Made by a program: the position numbers and the translations under genes
Assembly (NCBI RefSeq): GCF_042646085.1
Contig: NZ_JBHRSZ010000005.1
Location: 62,001-126,000 of the forward strand
DNA from: Litoribrevibacter euphylliae
Lineage (GTDB): Bacteria; Pseudomonadota; Gammaproteobacteria; Pseudomonadales; Litoribrevibacteraceae
Reading direction: 5' to 3'
Length of the DNA stretch: 64,000 nucleotides
The notes under the pieces: model-generated
Database searches by the model: none
The model's input: the letters and a program-made list of their open reading frames with translations, nothing else
What the model was told of the DNA's origin: nothing
In this document: positions 18,741 to 28,360 of the stretch, in pieces
How positions within the stretch are numbered: position 1 is the first letter of the stretch
Layout of the letters: each line of letters starts with the position of its first letter

Positions 18741-19805
18741 TTAACCAATCTTAGGTGCAAGCTCGCCCGCTTCGTACTTAACGAACATGTCGTCTAAAGA
18801 AATTGGTTTGATCTTAGAGGCATTACCTGCGGTGCCGAACGCTTCGTAACGCGCGATACAGATCTCAGACATCGCTTCAACAGACACTGCCAAATACTTA
18901 CGAGGGTCAAACTCACTGGTGTTGTGAGCTAAGAAACGACGAATTGCGCCAGTAGATGCCAAACGTAAGTCGGTATCAATGTTTACTTTACGAACACCGT
19001 GCTTGATACCTTCAACGATCTGCTCAACAGGCACACCGTAAGTTTCCGGAATCTCACCACCGAATTCATTGATCACCGCCAACCACTCTTGCGGAACAGA
19101 AGACGAACCGTGCATTACCAAGTGCGTGTCAGGAATACGCTTGTGGATTTCTTTAATACGGTCAATCGCCAAAATGTCACCGGTTGGTGGACGAGTGAAC
19201 TTGTAAGCACCGTGTGAGGTACCACACGCAATAGCCAATGCATCTACACCGGTTTTCTTAACGAAGTCTGCTGCTTCTTCAGGATCTGTCAGCATCTGAT
19301 CGTGCGTCAGTTTACCTACTGCACCAATACCGTCTTCTTCACCCGCTTCACCGGTTTCCAAAGAACCCAGGCAGCCCAGCTCACCTTCCACCGATACACC
19401 ACATGCATGTGCCATATCAACGGTGCGCTTGGTTACATCTACGTTGTACTCGTAAGAAGTTGGAGTCTTACCGTCTTCACCCAAAGAACCGTCCATCATT
19501 ACTGATGAAAAGCCCAATTGGATAGAACGCTGACATACTGCTGGCGAGGTACCGTGATCCTGGTGCATACACACAGGAATGTGAGGAAACTCTTCAATTG
19601 CCGCCAAGATCAAGTGACGCAAGAAAGGCGCACCCGCGTATTTACGAGCACCCGCAGACGCCTGAACGATTACCGGAGAATCCGTCTTATCTGCCGCCAT
19701 CATGATTGCGCGCATTTGTTCCAGGTTGTTTACGTTAAATGCAGGAACGCCGTATTCGAACTCAGCAGCGTGATCCAACATTTGGCGCATTGAAATAAGT
19801 GCCAT
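18741..19805 (-). CDS. fba: Class II fructose-bisphosphate aldolase
   Basis: 354 residues, the length of the Pseudomonas/Calvin-type class II aldolases. Zn ligands in MHQDHGTSP and in the HGAYKF region are present, as is the HGSSSVP loop. It interconverts fructose-1,6-bisphosphate with dihydroxyacetone phosphate and glyceraldehyde-3-phosphate; its use may be mainly gluconeogenic. Last gene of tkt-epd-pgk-fba, 88 bases after pgk, with a strong terminator behind it. Confidence 0.96.
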   Translation of the reverse strand: MALISMRQMLDHAAEFEYGVPAFNVNNLEQMRAIMMAADKTDSPVIVQASAGARKYAGAPFLRHLILAAIEEFPHIPVCMHQDHGTSPAVCQRSIQLGFSSVMMDGSLGEDGKTPTSYEYNVDVTKRTVDMAHACGVSVEGELGCLGSLETGEAGEEDGIGAVGKLTHDQMLTDPEEAADFVKKTGVDALAIACGTSHGAYKFTRPPTGDILAIDRIKEIHKRIPDTHLVMHGSSSVPQEWLAVINEFGGEIPETYGVPVEQIVEGIKHGVRKVNIDTDLRLASTGAIRRFLAHNTSEFDPRKYLAVSVEAMSEICIARYEAFGTAGNASKIKPISLDDMFVKYEAGELAPKIG

Positions 19806-19893
19806 GTGTTTTTCCTCTGTTTATATTTTGCTTAACGCTGGATGGAAAACAAAAAAGCTAAAACATCCAATCCAGCATTCTATTCAATTCGTT

Positions 19894-21054
19894 TTATTTA
19901 GCGCGCTCTTCCAAGATCGCTACCGCAGGAAGTGTTTTGCCTTCAACAAACTCAAGGAAGGCACCACCACCGGTTGAGATATACGATACCTTGTCTGCAA
20001 TCTCATACTTATCCACAGCGGCGAGAGTGTCACCACCACCGGCAATCGAAAAACCATCAGACTCAGCGATCGCAAGCGACAGTGCCTTGGTGCCTTGACC
20101 AAACTGATCGAACTCGAATACACCGACCGGGCCATTCCAGATAATGGTTTTCGCTTCCTTCAAAGCCTCTGCTAATGCTGCAGCAGAATCCGGGCCAATG
20201 TCAAAAATCATATCGTCGTCTTGTACGTCTTCAGCCGCTTTCAACGTAGCTTCCGCAGACTCGGAGAATTCCTTACCACACACCACATCGGTCGGCACAG
20301 GAATGGTCACTTTCTCCATCAAAGCTTTCGCATTTGATACTAAATCTTCTTCATACAGAGACTTACCAACTGGCTTACCTGCTGCGGCTAAGAAAGTATT
20401 CGCAATACCACCACCGACGATGATTTGGTCGCAGATATCGGACAAGCTTTCTAGCACTTCCAGCTTAGTCGATACTTTTGAACCGCCAACGATGGCAATC
20501 AATGGACGCGCAGGCTTATCCAACGCTTTTCCTAGTGCATCCAGTTCCGCAGAAAGCAATGGGCCGGCACACGCCACGGGTGCAAATTTAGCCACACCAT
20601 GCGTTGATGCCTGTGCACGGTGCGCCGTACCGAAGGCGTCCATCACAAACACATCACACAAAGATGCATAAGCTTTCGCTAGCTCGTCTTCGTCTTTTTT
20701 CTCGCCCTTGTTGAAGCGAACGTTTTCCAGAAGAACCAACTCACCATCGTTTAATTCAATGCCGTCGTTGAACTCTTTAACGACAGGTACATCACGACCC
20801 AACGACTCAGCCAAGTAATTTGCTACTGGCTGCATAGAGAACTCTTCAGCGTATTCGCCTTCGGTCGGACGACCTAGATGAGACATCACGATGACTTTCG
20901 CGCCTGCATCCAGCGCATGTTGAATGGTTGGCAACGAAGCACGAATACGCGCATCTGAAGTTACTTTACCGTCTTTTACAGGAACGTTTAGATCTTCACG
21001 AATAAGCACTCGCTTACCCGCCAAATCCAAATCAGTCATACGAATTACAGACAT
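19894..21054 (-). CDS. pgk: Phosphoglycerate kinase
   Basis: 386 residues, standard for bacteria. N-terminal 3-phosphoglycerate site (RVLIREDLNVP), MSHLGRP, and the C-terminal nucleotide site GGGDTLAA and STGGGAFLE are intact. It transfers phosphate between 1,3-bisphosphoglycerate and ADP. It sits between epd and fba, an order shared with Pseudomonas. Confidence 0.97.
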   Translation of the reverse strand: MSVIRMTDLDLAGKRVLIREDLNVPVKDGKVTSDARIRASLPTIQHALDAGAKVIVMSHLGRPTEGEYAEEFSMQPVANYLAESLGRDVPVVKEFNDGIELNDGELVLLENVRFNKGEKKDEDELAKAYASLCDVFVMDAFGTAHRAQASTHGVAKFAPVACAGPLLSAELDALGKALDKPARPLIAIVGGSKVSTKLEVLESLSDICDQIIVGGGIANTFLAAAGKPVGKSLYEEDLVSNAKALMEKVTIPVPTDVVCGKEFSESAEATLKAAEDVQDDDMIFDIGPDSAAALAEALKEAKTIIWNGPVGVFEFDQFGQGTKALSLAIAESDGFSIAGGGDTLAAVDKYEIADKVSYISTGGGAFLEFVEGKTLPAVAILEERAK

Positions 21055-21120
21055 CTTTCTATCTCATCTATTAGTTAAAAAGTTTTTAACAACTTAGGGA
21101 TCAGCACCTGCTGCCAGCTC

Positions 21121-22176
21121 TTATGGAGCCATCACCAGTGCTGTATCCAACATTCTATTGGCAAACGCCCATTCGTTATCGAACCACACCACCAGCTTTA
21201 ACAGGGAGCAGTTTGTCTGGGAATCAAGCGCAGTCGAATCAACACCACCGAAAACGACGTTAGTCTGAGTACCATCCACGATGCCGGAACGTACATCGTG
21301 ATTAAAATCAATCGATGCATGAGGCTCTTCGGTATAGCCCAACACGCCGGACAAGCCATTTTCAGACGCTTTCTTTAACAGCTGATTTACCTCATCAGCC
21401 GTCACGTTATGATTCAGCTCTAAGGTTAAATCCATCAAAGACACATTCTGAGTCGGCACACGCATGTGCAGAGCAACGAAGGCATCTTTAAATTTCGGCA
21501 ATACACGCTCAATCCCGGCAGCTAACCCCGTATCCACCGGTATAATCGACTGTCCGGCGCTGCGTGTTCGACGTAAATCACTGTGATAGGCATCGATCAC
21601 CGGCTGATCATTCATCGCTGAATGGATCGTTGTAATGGTGCCGCGCTTAATGCCATAAGCATCGTCTAATACCGACAACACCGGAATCACACAATTGGTG
21701 GTACAGGAAGCATTCGAGACAATCACTTCCTCGCCCGTCAGAGTCTGATGATTCACACCATAAACGATGGTGGCATCTACATCCGACGACGCCGGTTGCG
21801 AAAACAACACCTGCTTAGCACCATTTTTAATATGTCGCTCAGCCGTAGCTCGATCACTGAAAGCACCGGTACATTCAAGCACTAGATCGACACCCAGTTC
21901 GTTCCAGTCCAAAAGTGCTACATCCGGTTGATTCAATACCCGAATATCTTGACCATCTATCGATAACCAGTCTTTTCCTTGCTCTGAACGACAACTGACT
22001 TGAGCCGGGAAACGACCGTGGGTACTGTCATAACGAGTCAGATAACACACGGTTTCGAGATCTGCGAGCTCATTAATCGCCACTAATTGCATTCGCTCAC
22101 GATAGCCGTTTTCAAACAGCGCGCGGACAACGCCTCGCCCTATTCGACCATACCCATTCACTGCAATTCTTAGCAT
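21121..22176 (-). CDS. epd: Erythrose-4-phosphate / glyceraldehyde-3-phosphate dehydrogenase family
   Basis: 351 residues. Rossmann motif NGYGRIGRG, catalytic Cys158 in SNASCTTNC, and the WFDNEWAFANRM end. Location between tkt and pgk and overall sequence style match Pseudomonas Epd (PA0551), which makes 4-phosphoerythronate for pyridoxal phosphate synthesis. Epd and GapA are close relatives, so a GAPDH activity cannot be excluded; the gene neighbourhood favours Epd. Confidence 0.82.
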   Translation of the reverse strand: MLRIAVNGYGRIGRGVVRALFENGYRERMQLVAINELADLETVCYLTRYDSTHGRFPAQVSCRSEQGKDWLSIDGQDIRVLNQPDVALLDWNELGVDLVLECTGAFSDRATAERHIKNGAKQVLFSQPASSDVDATIVYGVNHQTLTGEEVIVSNASCTTNCVIPVLSVLDDAYGIKRGTITTIHSAMNDQPVIDAYHSDLRRTRSAGQSIIPVDTGLAAGIERVLPKFKDAFVALHMRVPTQNVSLMDLTLELNHNVTADEVNQLLKKASENGLSGVLGYTEEPHASIDFNHDVRSGIVDGTQTNVVFGGVDSTALDSQTNCSLLKLVVWFDNEWAFANRMLDTALVMAP

Positions 22177-22230
22177 TAACGCGCTCGACTCAAACTTCCG
22201 TGATTAATCAATTCATCATTAACATAATAA

Positions 22231-22254
22231 AGGGTCTCCGAAGAGACCCTAAAG
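22231..22254 (-). terminator. Hairpin with UUCG loop between tkt and epd
   Basis: The minus-strand RNA has an 8-bp stem AGGGTCTC/GAGACCCT closed by a UUCG tetraloop, followed by TTTATTAT. It may be a partial terminator or a stabilising element that sets the ratio of tkt to the downstream genes. Confidence 0.65.
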
Positions 22255-22265
22255 CAACAACTGAA

Positions 22266-24263
22266 TTAGCCTGCAACTTTTTCCGCAACAGCAACAACGT
22301 TGTCGACGGTAAAGCCAAACTCTTTCATCAAGTCATTGATCGGAGCAGATTCACCGAAGGTGCTCATACCCACGATGTCACCGTTCAGACCAACCCACTT
22401 GTACCAGTAGTCTTTGTGCGATGCTTCAATGGCAACACGTGCCGTTACAGAAGAAGGCAATACAGATTCACGGTAATCCGCTGACTGTTCTGCAAAGATT
22501 TCAGCACATGGCATAGACACTACACGAACCGCTTTGCCTTTCGCCGTCAACGCTTCTGCCGCTTCACGCGCCAATTCAACTTCAGAACCAGTTGCAAGTA
22601 GGATTACGTCTGGTGTACCCGCGCAATCAACCAAGGTGTATGCACCTTTCTCAATATTTGCGATTTGCTCATCGGTACGAGTTTGATGAGGTAAGCCTTG
22701 ACGAGAGAACGCCATCGCCGTTGGGCCGTCTTTACGCTCAATCGCAGATTTCCATGCAACTGCAGATTCTACTGCATCACATGGGCGCCATGCGTGCATG
22801 TTAGGCGTGCCGCGCAAGCTAGGAAGCTGTTCAATAGGTTGGTGCGTCGGGCCATCTTCACCCAGACCGATAGAGTCGTGCGTATACACATGAATCACTG
22901 GCTGTTTCATCAACGCCGACATACGAACAGCGTTACGAGCGTATTCCATGAAAATAAGGAAGGTTGCACCGTAAGGACGGAAACCGCCGTGCAAGCTCAG
23001 ACCGTTCATGATCGCAGTCATACCGAACTCACGCACACCGTAGAATACGTAGTTACCAGAGGCGTCTTTCGCTTCGACACCTTTCGAACCACTCCAAAGC
23101 GTCAGGTTAGAACCCGCCAAGTCCGCAGAACCTCCCAACAACTCAGGCAATAGTTTCGCGTACGCTTCAATACTGTTTTGAGACGCTTTACGAGACGCCA
23201 CTTTTTCCGCTTTGTCGTTTACTTCTTTCACGTATGCAGCGGCTTTCTCAGAGAAATCTGCTGGAAGCTCACCGGCCACACGACGCTTAAGCTCAGCAGC
23301 TAATTCAGGATACGCGGCTTCATAGGCTGCGAACTTCTCGTTCCAAGCCGCTTCAGCCGCAGTTCCTTTCTCATGCGCATTCCACTCACCAGCAATATCA
23401 GATGGCACTTCGAATGGACCGTGAGTCCAACCTAAACGCTCGCGAGTTAGTTTAATTTCGTCGTCACCCAGTGGGGCACCGTGACAGTCTTCTTTACCTT
23501 CTTTGTTTGGCGAACCAAAACCAATGATGGTTTTACAACAAATCAAAGTAGGTTGATCCGCATTGGCTTTCGCTGCTTTGATCGCCGCTTCAATGGCTTC
23601 CGGGTTATGACCGTCAACCGCTGGAATCACTTGCCAACCGTAAGACTCAAAACGCTTCACAGTATCGTCTGTGAACCAGCCTTCCACTTCACCATCGATC
23701 GAGATGCCATTGTCGTCATAGAACGCAACTAACTTGCCCAGACCTAGGGTGCCAGCCAAAGAACATACTTCGTGAGAAATACCTTCCATCATGCAGCCAT
23801 CGCCAAGGAAAGCATACGTGAAGTGGTCAACCACCTCGTGGTTGTCACGGTTGAATTGATCAGCAAGGATCTTTTCCGCCAATGCCATACCAACCGCATT
23901 CGCAATACCCTGACCTAGTGGGCCAGTGGTCGTTTCAACACCGGCAGTGTAACCATACTCTGGATGACCAGGGGTTCTTGAGTGCAACTGACGGAAGTTT
24001 TTCAGGTCGTCGATAGAAACATCGTAACCGGTAAGGTGCAGCAAAGAATAAATCAACATAGAACCGTGGCCGTTTGATAGCACAAAACGGTCGCGGTTCA
24101 TCCATTCTGGATTCGCTGGATTATGCGAAAGAAAGTCATTCCAAAGCACTTCAGCAATGTCTGCCATGCCCATTGGGGCACCTGGATGACCTGATTTAGC
24201 TTTTTGAACTGCGTCCATGCTTAATGCGCGAATTGCATTAGCGCGTTCGGTACGAGTTGCCAT
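22266..24263 (-). CDS. tkt: Transketolase
   Basis: 665 residues from the ATG at 24263, with AGGAG 8 bases before it; the frame open to 24323 adds a tail without homology. TPP-binding motif GDGCMMEG with a downstream Asn, N-terminal GHPGAPMG, and the pyrimidine domain are all present. It moves two-carbon ketol units in the pentose phosphate pathway and gives erythrose-4-phosphate, the substrate of the neighbouring Epd. Divergent from the second lipoprotein cluster. Confidence 0.97.
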   Translation of the reverse strand: MATRTERANAIRALSMDAVQKAKSGHPGAPMGMADIAEVLWNDFLSHNPANPEWMNRDRFVLSNGHGSMLIYSLLHLTGYDVSIDDLKNFRQLHSRTPGHPEYGYTAGVETTTGPLGQGIANAVGMALAEKILADQFNRDNHEVVDHFTYAFLGDGCMMEGISHEVCSLAGTLGLGKLVAFYDDNGISIDGEVEGWFTDDTVKRFESYGWQVIPAVDGHNPEAIEAAIKAAKANADQPTLICCKTIIGFGSPNKEGKEDCHGAPLGDDEIKLTRERLGWTHGPFEVPSDIAGEWNAHEKGTAAEAAWNEKFAAYEAAYPELAAELKRRVAGELPADFSEKAAAYVKEVNDKAEKVASRKASQNSIEAYAKLLPELLGGSADLAGSNLTLWSGSKGVEAKDASGNYVFYGVREFGMTAIMNGLSLHGGFRPYGATFLIFMEYARNAVRMSALMKQPVIHVYTHDSIGLGEDGPTHQPIEQLPSLRGTPNMHAWRPCDAVESAVAWKSAIERKDGPTAMAFSRQGLPHQTRTDEQIANIEKGAYTLVDCAGTPDVILLATGSEVELAREAAEALTAKGKAVRVVSMPCAEIFAEQSADYRESVLPSSVTARVAIEASHKDYWYKWVGLNGDIVGMSTFGESAPINDLMKEFGFTVDNVVAVAEKVAG

Positions 24264-24546
24264 TAAGAGACTCCTGAACAGTGTATGTTCACGTAAGGAT
24301 AGAAGGCTTAGCCAAAGCCACAATCCATAGGGTTAATTGAAGAACCAAAAAATGCGCGTATTTTCGCTTTTTTGCTGCGATACATCAATGGGTATCAGGT
24401 AACAGTTTTACGTCTTTATTTACACACTCAAGTCGTCGGTTATGAGAACTGATTTGAATTGCCACCCTAGGACAACAAATGACTTTGTTTTATCATTCGC
24501 ACTCAAACACATTCACAACCACAAAAGACATTTTAAAGGATCTAAA

Positions 24547-25530
24547 ATGCATGCATTGACTCGGCTAATGACTAGCCTATCCCTCATCTTTACTCTGGCC
24601 TTAACACTCACTGCCTGCCAGACACTATCTACCAGCATACCGGATTGGGTCACCAACCCAACTCAAGACAATGACAGTTTCAGCGCTGTGGGCGAAGGTA
24701 TCTCGCTAAAAGAAGCACAAGTAAACGCACAACAAGCACTGGCATCGCAACTGCTAAGCCATGTCAGCAATGAACTCACCGTGCTCGCTATTGCCGATGG
24801 TGATTTCCACCGAACCTACACCGAACGACTCAGCAAGGCCTCATTTCACGACATCCCTCTGCCTGCCGTTCGATTCAATCGTGCGACCAAAGTTGAAGGC
24901 ACTTATTTCGCTGAAGTAGAGCTGGATAAAAACTCTCTGCGTGCCTTCCTTGAAACCAATCTCGATACCTTAATAAAAGAAAACACAATCACCCTATCTA
25001 ACATTCAGGGCCTTAAGAATCCGTTTGAACAGTGGTGGCAATATGAAATGCAATCGCAACAGATTAATTCACTGGCAGATCAAACACTGATTCACAACAG
25101 TTTATTCACACCAAAGAATGAGAAAGCAGCCGATTTACTGAAACAATTTAATATCGCCTACAATCAATCCAAGAGCGGTTTAATCTTAGCGATTAATGAC
25201 GATACGCCCGTACCCGGTCTGACCAACGCCCTGGAAAGCCAACTCAGTAAGCACGGCATTATTACCAAGAAAGTCCGTTTCTTTAGCACCCAGCCAGAGC
25301 TGCACGCCACGCTGAGTAATCAAACACAACATTTGCAAGGCGATTATTATGCCGCTTCAACACTTACGCTTGACCTTAAATCACATAAGGGTCAAACCAT
25401 GAGTAGCATTACCCTTAGTTCTAAAGGCGTTTCCATTTCTTCGAAAAAAGAAGCCAGAACCAAAAGCTATCAAAAGCTGCTAAAACAATTGAAAGAAACT
25501 GACGTCATTCAACGCCTGAAAAGCGTATAA
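24547..25530 (+). CDS. LPP20-like lipoprotein
   Basis: 327 residues from the ATG at 24547, which has AAAGGA before it and starts a complete lipoprotein signal with lipobox LTAC (Cys24); the frame open to 24442 has no such support. Residues about 28-140 (IPDWVTNPTQDNDSFSAVGEG, then ALASQLLSHVSNELTVLA, then TYFAEVELDKNSL) follow the same LPP20-like plan as the protein at 5529-6557, so the two are probably paralogs. The C-terminal half is unassigned. It is followed 27 bases later by another lipoprotein gene, probably cotranscribed. Confidence 0.75.
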   Translation: MHALTRLMTSLSLIFTLALTLTACQTLSTSIPDWVTNPTQDNDSFSAVGEGISLKEAQVNAQQALASQLLSHVSNELTVLAIADGDFHRTYTERLSKASFHDIPLPAVRFNRATKVEGTYFAEVELDKNSLRAFLETNLDTLIKENTITLSNIQGLKNPFEQWWQYEMQSQQINSLADQTLIHNSLFTPKNEKAADLLKQFNIAYNQSKSGLILAINDDTPVPGLTNALESQLSKHGIITKKVRFFSTQPELHATLSNQTQHLQGDYYAASTLTLDLKSHKGQTMSSITLSSKGVSISSKKEARTKSYQKLLKQLKETDVIQRLKSV

Positions 25531-25557
25531 ATAAACACTGAAAGGAAACGCTCTCCC

Positions 25558-26628
25558 ATGTTATTGAACGCCTTCAAACCAGCTATCGTAACCGGCTTGG
25601 CAGCAAGCCTCTTAACATTGGTCGGTTGTGTTCCAAGCTCACAAGGCCAATATGATCACATCATAAAACTGGGGGAGCGTCCGCTGCCTGAGTCACAACA
25701 TATTCCCACTGATGCAGAGCTAGCAGGCAATCCAACCAACGTCTGGGTCTATATCGAAAGTAATCGCAGAACCGATAAGCTTGATATTGAAGATGAAATT
25801 CTCAGTCGCTGGGTAGAAGCCATGCGCAAAAGTGGCATTACCCTTCATAGCCCACCAAAAGATTCCATGGGCTATTTAGGCCAGATTTATGGCAAACGAT
25901 CTCCGAACCAAACCACCCTGAAAGAACTGATCCAGCAAGCAGGATACAGTAGCTCCGGTGAATACCTGGGTCGTCAAACCGTCGATTACGTGGTGGAAGT
26001 CAAAGTCAACCGCTCTACCTATGAAGACAGCTACTCTGCACCGACTTACATCCCCTTCATGGATCCTAAACGTCCTGGCAGTTGCGACTACGAAATGGAA
26101 GCGCATCTCGACATCAACATCAAACCATTACCGGAATATCGCACGCTCAAATCCTACTGGCTGGAATCTCAAGAGTCAGACGATCTTGAAGGCTTTAATT
26201 GTCCCCCACGTAGCCATCACAATGCGAAGAACCTCTACAAACAGATGCGTAAAGACATCCTTGAACAAATCGGTGAATGTGGTGGCGTTGCCTTACAACG
26301 ATTTCTCGCCCCCACTGGCTACATTCTTAATTATTTCAGCGATGGTAAAGACCACATTTTTGACATCTCTGGCGGTACAGCAGCCGGCTTCCAGTCCGGC
26401 CAAAATCTCAAAATCTACCGCATTGATGCTCTCGGTAAGCACCAAGGCGATTTACTCGGTGAAGCCACCGTCGAAGAAGCTAAACCTAAACACAGCCTGA
26501 TCAAAGTCAGTGATCCAGAGTTAATCGAACAAATTCAAAAGTACGATCTGGTCAAGGTTGAAAACGGCAATCTACTGAGCAATACCTATAACACCGTCAA
26601 TTGCTCGGGAAATATTACGGAATTGTAG
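25558..26628 (+). CDS. Lipoprotein with FlgT-like C-terminal domain
   Basis: 356 residues, lipobox LVGC with Cys24, ribosome-binding site AAAGGAAA. The central part is unassigned and has Cys residues in SCDYEME, NCPPRS and ECGGV. From about residue 260 the pattern DISGGTAAGFQSGQNLKIYR, LLGEATVEEAKPKHSLIKV resembles the C-terminal domain of FlgT and of related envelope lipoproteins. FlgT is a flagellar H-ring protein in Vibrio, but I see no flagellar genes nearby. It forms a pair with the LPP20-like gene 27 bases upstream. Confidence 0.65.
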   Translation: MLLNAFKPAIVTGLAASLLTLVGCVPSSQGQYDHIIKLGERPLPESQHIPTDAELAGNPTNVWVYIESNRRTDKLDIEDEILSRWVEAMRKSGITLHSPPKDSMGYLGQIYGKRSPNQTTLKELIQQAGYSSSGEYLGRQTVDYVVEVKVNRSTYEDSYSAPTYIPFMDPKRPGSCDYEMEAHLDINIKPLPEYRTLKSYWLESQESDDLEGFNCPPRSHHNAKNLYKQMRKDILEQIGECGGVALQRFLAPTGYILNYFSDGKDHIFDISGGTAAGFQSGQNLKIYRIDALGKHQGDLLGEATVEEAKPKHSLIKVSDPELIEQIQKYDLVKVENGNLLSNTYNTVNCSGNITEL

Positions 26629-26683
26629 AAATACTGCAGAGAATCCCAATCCCTTTAAATAAAAATAATAATAGGAAAATAAC

Positions 26684-28138
26684 ATGAGCATCGAATACAA
26701 GGACGTCGTCATCATAGGGGCTGGATTATCTGGTATTGGCGCAGCTTGTCACCTAAGAAGGAACTGTCCCAATAAAAGCTTAGCGATTCTCGAAGGACGA
26801 ACTCAAATGGGCGGGACCTGGGATTTATTCAAGTACCCGGGTATTCGCAGTGACAGCGACATGTACACTTTGGGGTATAACTTCAAACCCTGGACCGATC
26901 CTCAAGCCATCGCAGATGGCCCCGCAATTCTAAAGTACATCAAAAACACCGCCGAAGAATTCGACCTAACCAATCTTATTCGCTATCAACACAAAGTCAC
27001 TCACATCCATTGGGACAGCAATACGGCGCGTTGGACGATATCCATCGAGACCAATGGTCAGAGCAAACAAATCCGTTGTAATTTCCTTATAACCTGCACT
27101 GGCTACTATAACTATCAAGCTGGTTACACTCCGGAATTTCCTGGTCGTGAACACTTTCAAGGGAGCTTTATCCATCCTCAACATTGGCCTGAACATCTGA
27201 AATATCAAGATAAAAAGATCGTAGTCATTGGCAGTGGTGCGACCGCCGTAACACTGGTACCAGAACTTGCAAAACAAGCTCAATCAGTCACTATGCTGCA
27301 ACGCAGCCCTTCGTACCTCACCACTCTGCCGAGAGAAGATCAGCTACTCAATATGATGCGAAAATACCTGCCGGACAACTGGGTTTATCGCTTTGCTCGC
27401 ACTCGTAACATCGGCATTACCATGGCGTTCTACAACTATTGTCGAACCTTCCCGAACAATGCCCGAAGCTTCATTTCAAAAATGGCCAAAAAAGATCTGC
27501 CGAATGACTTTGATATGAAACACTTTTCTCCCAAGTATCAGCCTTGGGATGAGCGCGTCTGTGTTGTCCCTGACAGCGACATGTTTAAAGCCATCAAACA
27601 GGGCAATGCCGATGTAGTCACCGACACCATTCACACCTTTACTGAGAATGGTATTAAATTAGCCTCCGGCAACACCTTGGAAGCCGACATCGTTGTCAGC
27701 GCCACAGGCTTAGACATTCAAATTATGGGAGGTATAGAGGTATTGGTGGACAACCAACCTTATGACTTCTCTCAAAAGATGATTTATCGCGGCGTGCTGT
27801 TTGAGGACTTACCCAATCTGGGCATGATCTTCGGTTACACCAATGCCTCCTGGACTCTGAAAGCCGACCTAGTCAGTGAATATATGTGTCGAGTCATCAA
27901 TCATCTGGATAAGTCTGACACTGTAATGGCAGTACCTAAAGACAACCAATCCATGAAACACATCCCCTTTATGGACATGACCTCAGGCTATATCCAACGA
28001 GCACTTAATAGAGCGCCCAAACAAGGTGAAAAACTGCCTTGGCGTTTATACCAAAATTATCTGAAAGATATGCTGATGCTGCGTTACGGCAAGCTGAATG
28101 ATGGGGTGTTAGAGTTCAATAAAATAGTTGAAAAATAG
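26684..28138 (+). CDS. Flavin-containing monooxygenase, Baeyer-Villiger type
   Basis: 484 residues. FAD Rossmann motif GAGLSGIG (12-19), NADPH motif GSGATA (183-188) and between them F158-x-G160-x3-H164-x3-W168-P169, an exact match to the FXGXXXHXXXWP fingerprint of Baeyer-Villiger monooxygenases. This class inserts oxygen into ketones or aldehydes using NADPH and O2. The substrate is unknown. It lies in a lipoprotein cluster with no obvious metabolic partner. AGGAAA precedes the start. Confidence 0.87.
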   Translation: MSIEYKDVVIIGAGLSGIGAACHLRRNCPNKSLAILEGRTQMGGTWDLFKYPGIRSDSDMYTLGYNFKPWTDPQAIADGPAILKYIKNTAEEFDLTNLIRYQHKVTHIHWDSNTARWTISIETNGQSKQIRCNFLITCTGYYNYQAGYTPEFPGREHFQGSFIHPQHWPEHLKYQDKKIVVIGSGATAVTLVPELAKQAQSVTMLQRSPSYLTTLPREDQLLNMMRKYLPDNWVYRFARTRNIGITMAFYNYCRTFPNNARSFISKMAKKDLPNDFDMKHFSPKYQPWDERVCVVPDSDMFKAIKQGNADVVTDTIHTFTENGIKLASGNTLEADIVVSATGLDIQIMGGIEVLVDNQPYDFSQKMIYRGVLFEDLPNLGMIFGYTNASWTLKADLVSEYMCRVINHLDKSDTVMAVPKDNQSMKHIPFMDMTSGYIQRALNRAPKQGEKLPWRLYQNYLKDMLMLRYGKLNDGVLEFNKIVEK

Positions 28139-28360
28139 ACGCCCCCCTCTAAAACGCTTAAAGTCGTTCCCAAATACACTCTATTTTCCGCACAAAAATT
28201 AACGACATAAGGCCCCGACCTTTAGTTGTCCAATCGCACATGGAAAGTGCATCTATCCTATATCTTCACACTCTCAAGAATTCTCTTTGTTTTTTTAGTA
28301 TATACAAAACGAATTTAACGCTATTCTTGCCGCGAAAATTAAGACCTAAAGGAGCCTACA

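Noticed and set aside
19826..19880. Terminator between pgk and fba
   Set aside because: GCTGGAT and ATCCAGC arms exist but the loop is about 27 bases with the T run inside it; not a convincing terminator.
20144..20671. 175-residue frame opposite pgk
   Set aside because: It is antisense to a complete pgk gene, is Ser/Ala-rich low-complexity translation and has no ribosome-binding site.
25958..26500. 180-residue frame inside the FlgT-like lipoprotein gene
   Set aside because: Same strand, shifted frame, with no start signal and a Ser/Thr/Lys-rich composition typical of a shadow frame.
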